Positions 63,620 through 64,000 of a stretch of DNA of 64,000 bases are shown in pieces. A model generated the notes under the pieces. It did no database searches. It saw only the letters and a program-made list of their open reading frames with translations, and had not been told where the DNA came from. Numbering within the stretch: position 1 is the first letter of the stretch; every line of letters begins with the position of its first letter. The translations under genes were made by a program, and so were the position numbers. The stretch lies in contig CM066921.1 of the NCBI GenBank assembly GCA_033964015.1, positions 27,509,355 to 27,573,354 of the forward strand, written 5' to 3'. The stretch is from Scolanthus callimorphus (Eukaryota; Cnidaria; Anthozoa; Actiniaria; Edwardsiidae).

Positions 63620-64000
63620 GAGTGTGCAGTAAAATAATGCAGCAATAAAAAAACAGTATACTATTGTGTGTGCATGTTCTAAACTATTCCTAGCAGTGCA
63701 AATTATACAATTTATTCTAGATACAAATTGTAAATAGGATTAATTAGTTTCTTCAAAAGAAACAAAAGAAAATGCATTTTTTGTAATTTTTGTAGACCAA
63801 ATAGACCAGCAACATGTTTGTCATCATAATATAACATGTGAGCACTGGCTTTAAGAGCCAAAAAGAATTGAGATAGCAAAAAGCAAAACAACCAGTATCA
63901 GAATACATTTTATTAGATATTTACTCTGCAATATTTTTTACAGGAATTCTATAAGTTGCAAGTCAGATTTTTTTATCTAAATAGTTTCCTTTTGTATCAT
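63620..64000 (+). other. 3' flank of the 61628 gene
   Basis: AATAAA at 63644-63649, only 25 bases after the stop, is a likely poly(A) signal. The rest is AT-rich with no visible gene. Confidence 0.65.

Overview
The window is eukaryotic nuclear DNA: genes are split by GT-AG introns, coding exons are islands in AT-rich non-coding sequence, and the introns are packed with small inverted-repeat elements, minisatellites and broken retrotransposons. The gene content (axonemal dynein heavy chain, IFT27, UDP-glycosyltransferases) fits a ciliated animal. The repeat style suggests a marine invertebrate, most likely an anthozoan cnidarian, but that taxonomic call is inference and no single feature proves it.

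Region 1 (266-34676, + strand) is the 3' part of an axonemal dynein heavy chain gene of the DNAH3/7/12 type. I could place 22 exons, about 995 codons, running from AAA5 through AAA6 and the C-terminal domain to a clean stop. One exon (31211-31467) lacks one base, which breaks the frame. Two of its splice sites have been copied into tandem repeats: a 5' donor (ten 64-bp units, 6443-7074) and a 3' acceptor (three extra copies ahead of the real one at 29452).

The large intron 13309-29451 holds two things. First is a 7.6-kb palindromic foldback element (13476-21102) with two other inverted-repeat elements nested in its left arm. Second is a same-strand pair of intronless UDP-glycosyltransferase genes (22204-23751 and 26293-27840), about 93% identical, made by a local duplication. 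The second copy has Asn instead of His in the donor-sugar signature.

Region 2 (34677-55505) has no gene I can support. It is a graveyard of inverted-repeat elements, 3' ends of LINE-type retrotransposons, and satellites, including a 126-bp array rich in TGACGTCA octamers (50270-51000).

Region 3 (55506-63619) is a head-to-head pair. IFT27 (minus strand, 7 exons, 179 aa) and an unrecognised 327-aa protein (plus strand, 2 exons) start 321 bp apart. Between them is a full match to the RFX-type X-box, GTTTCTATAGCAAC (61438-61451). This points to shared ciliary control, and makes the unknown protein a candidate cilium or axoneme component. Dynein, IFT27 and this protein would then make the window rich in ciliary genes, with the UGT pair as passengers in a dynein intron.
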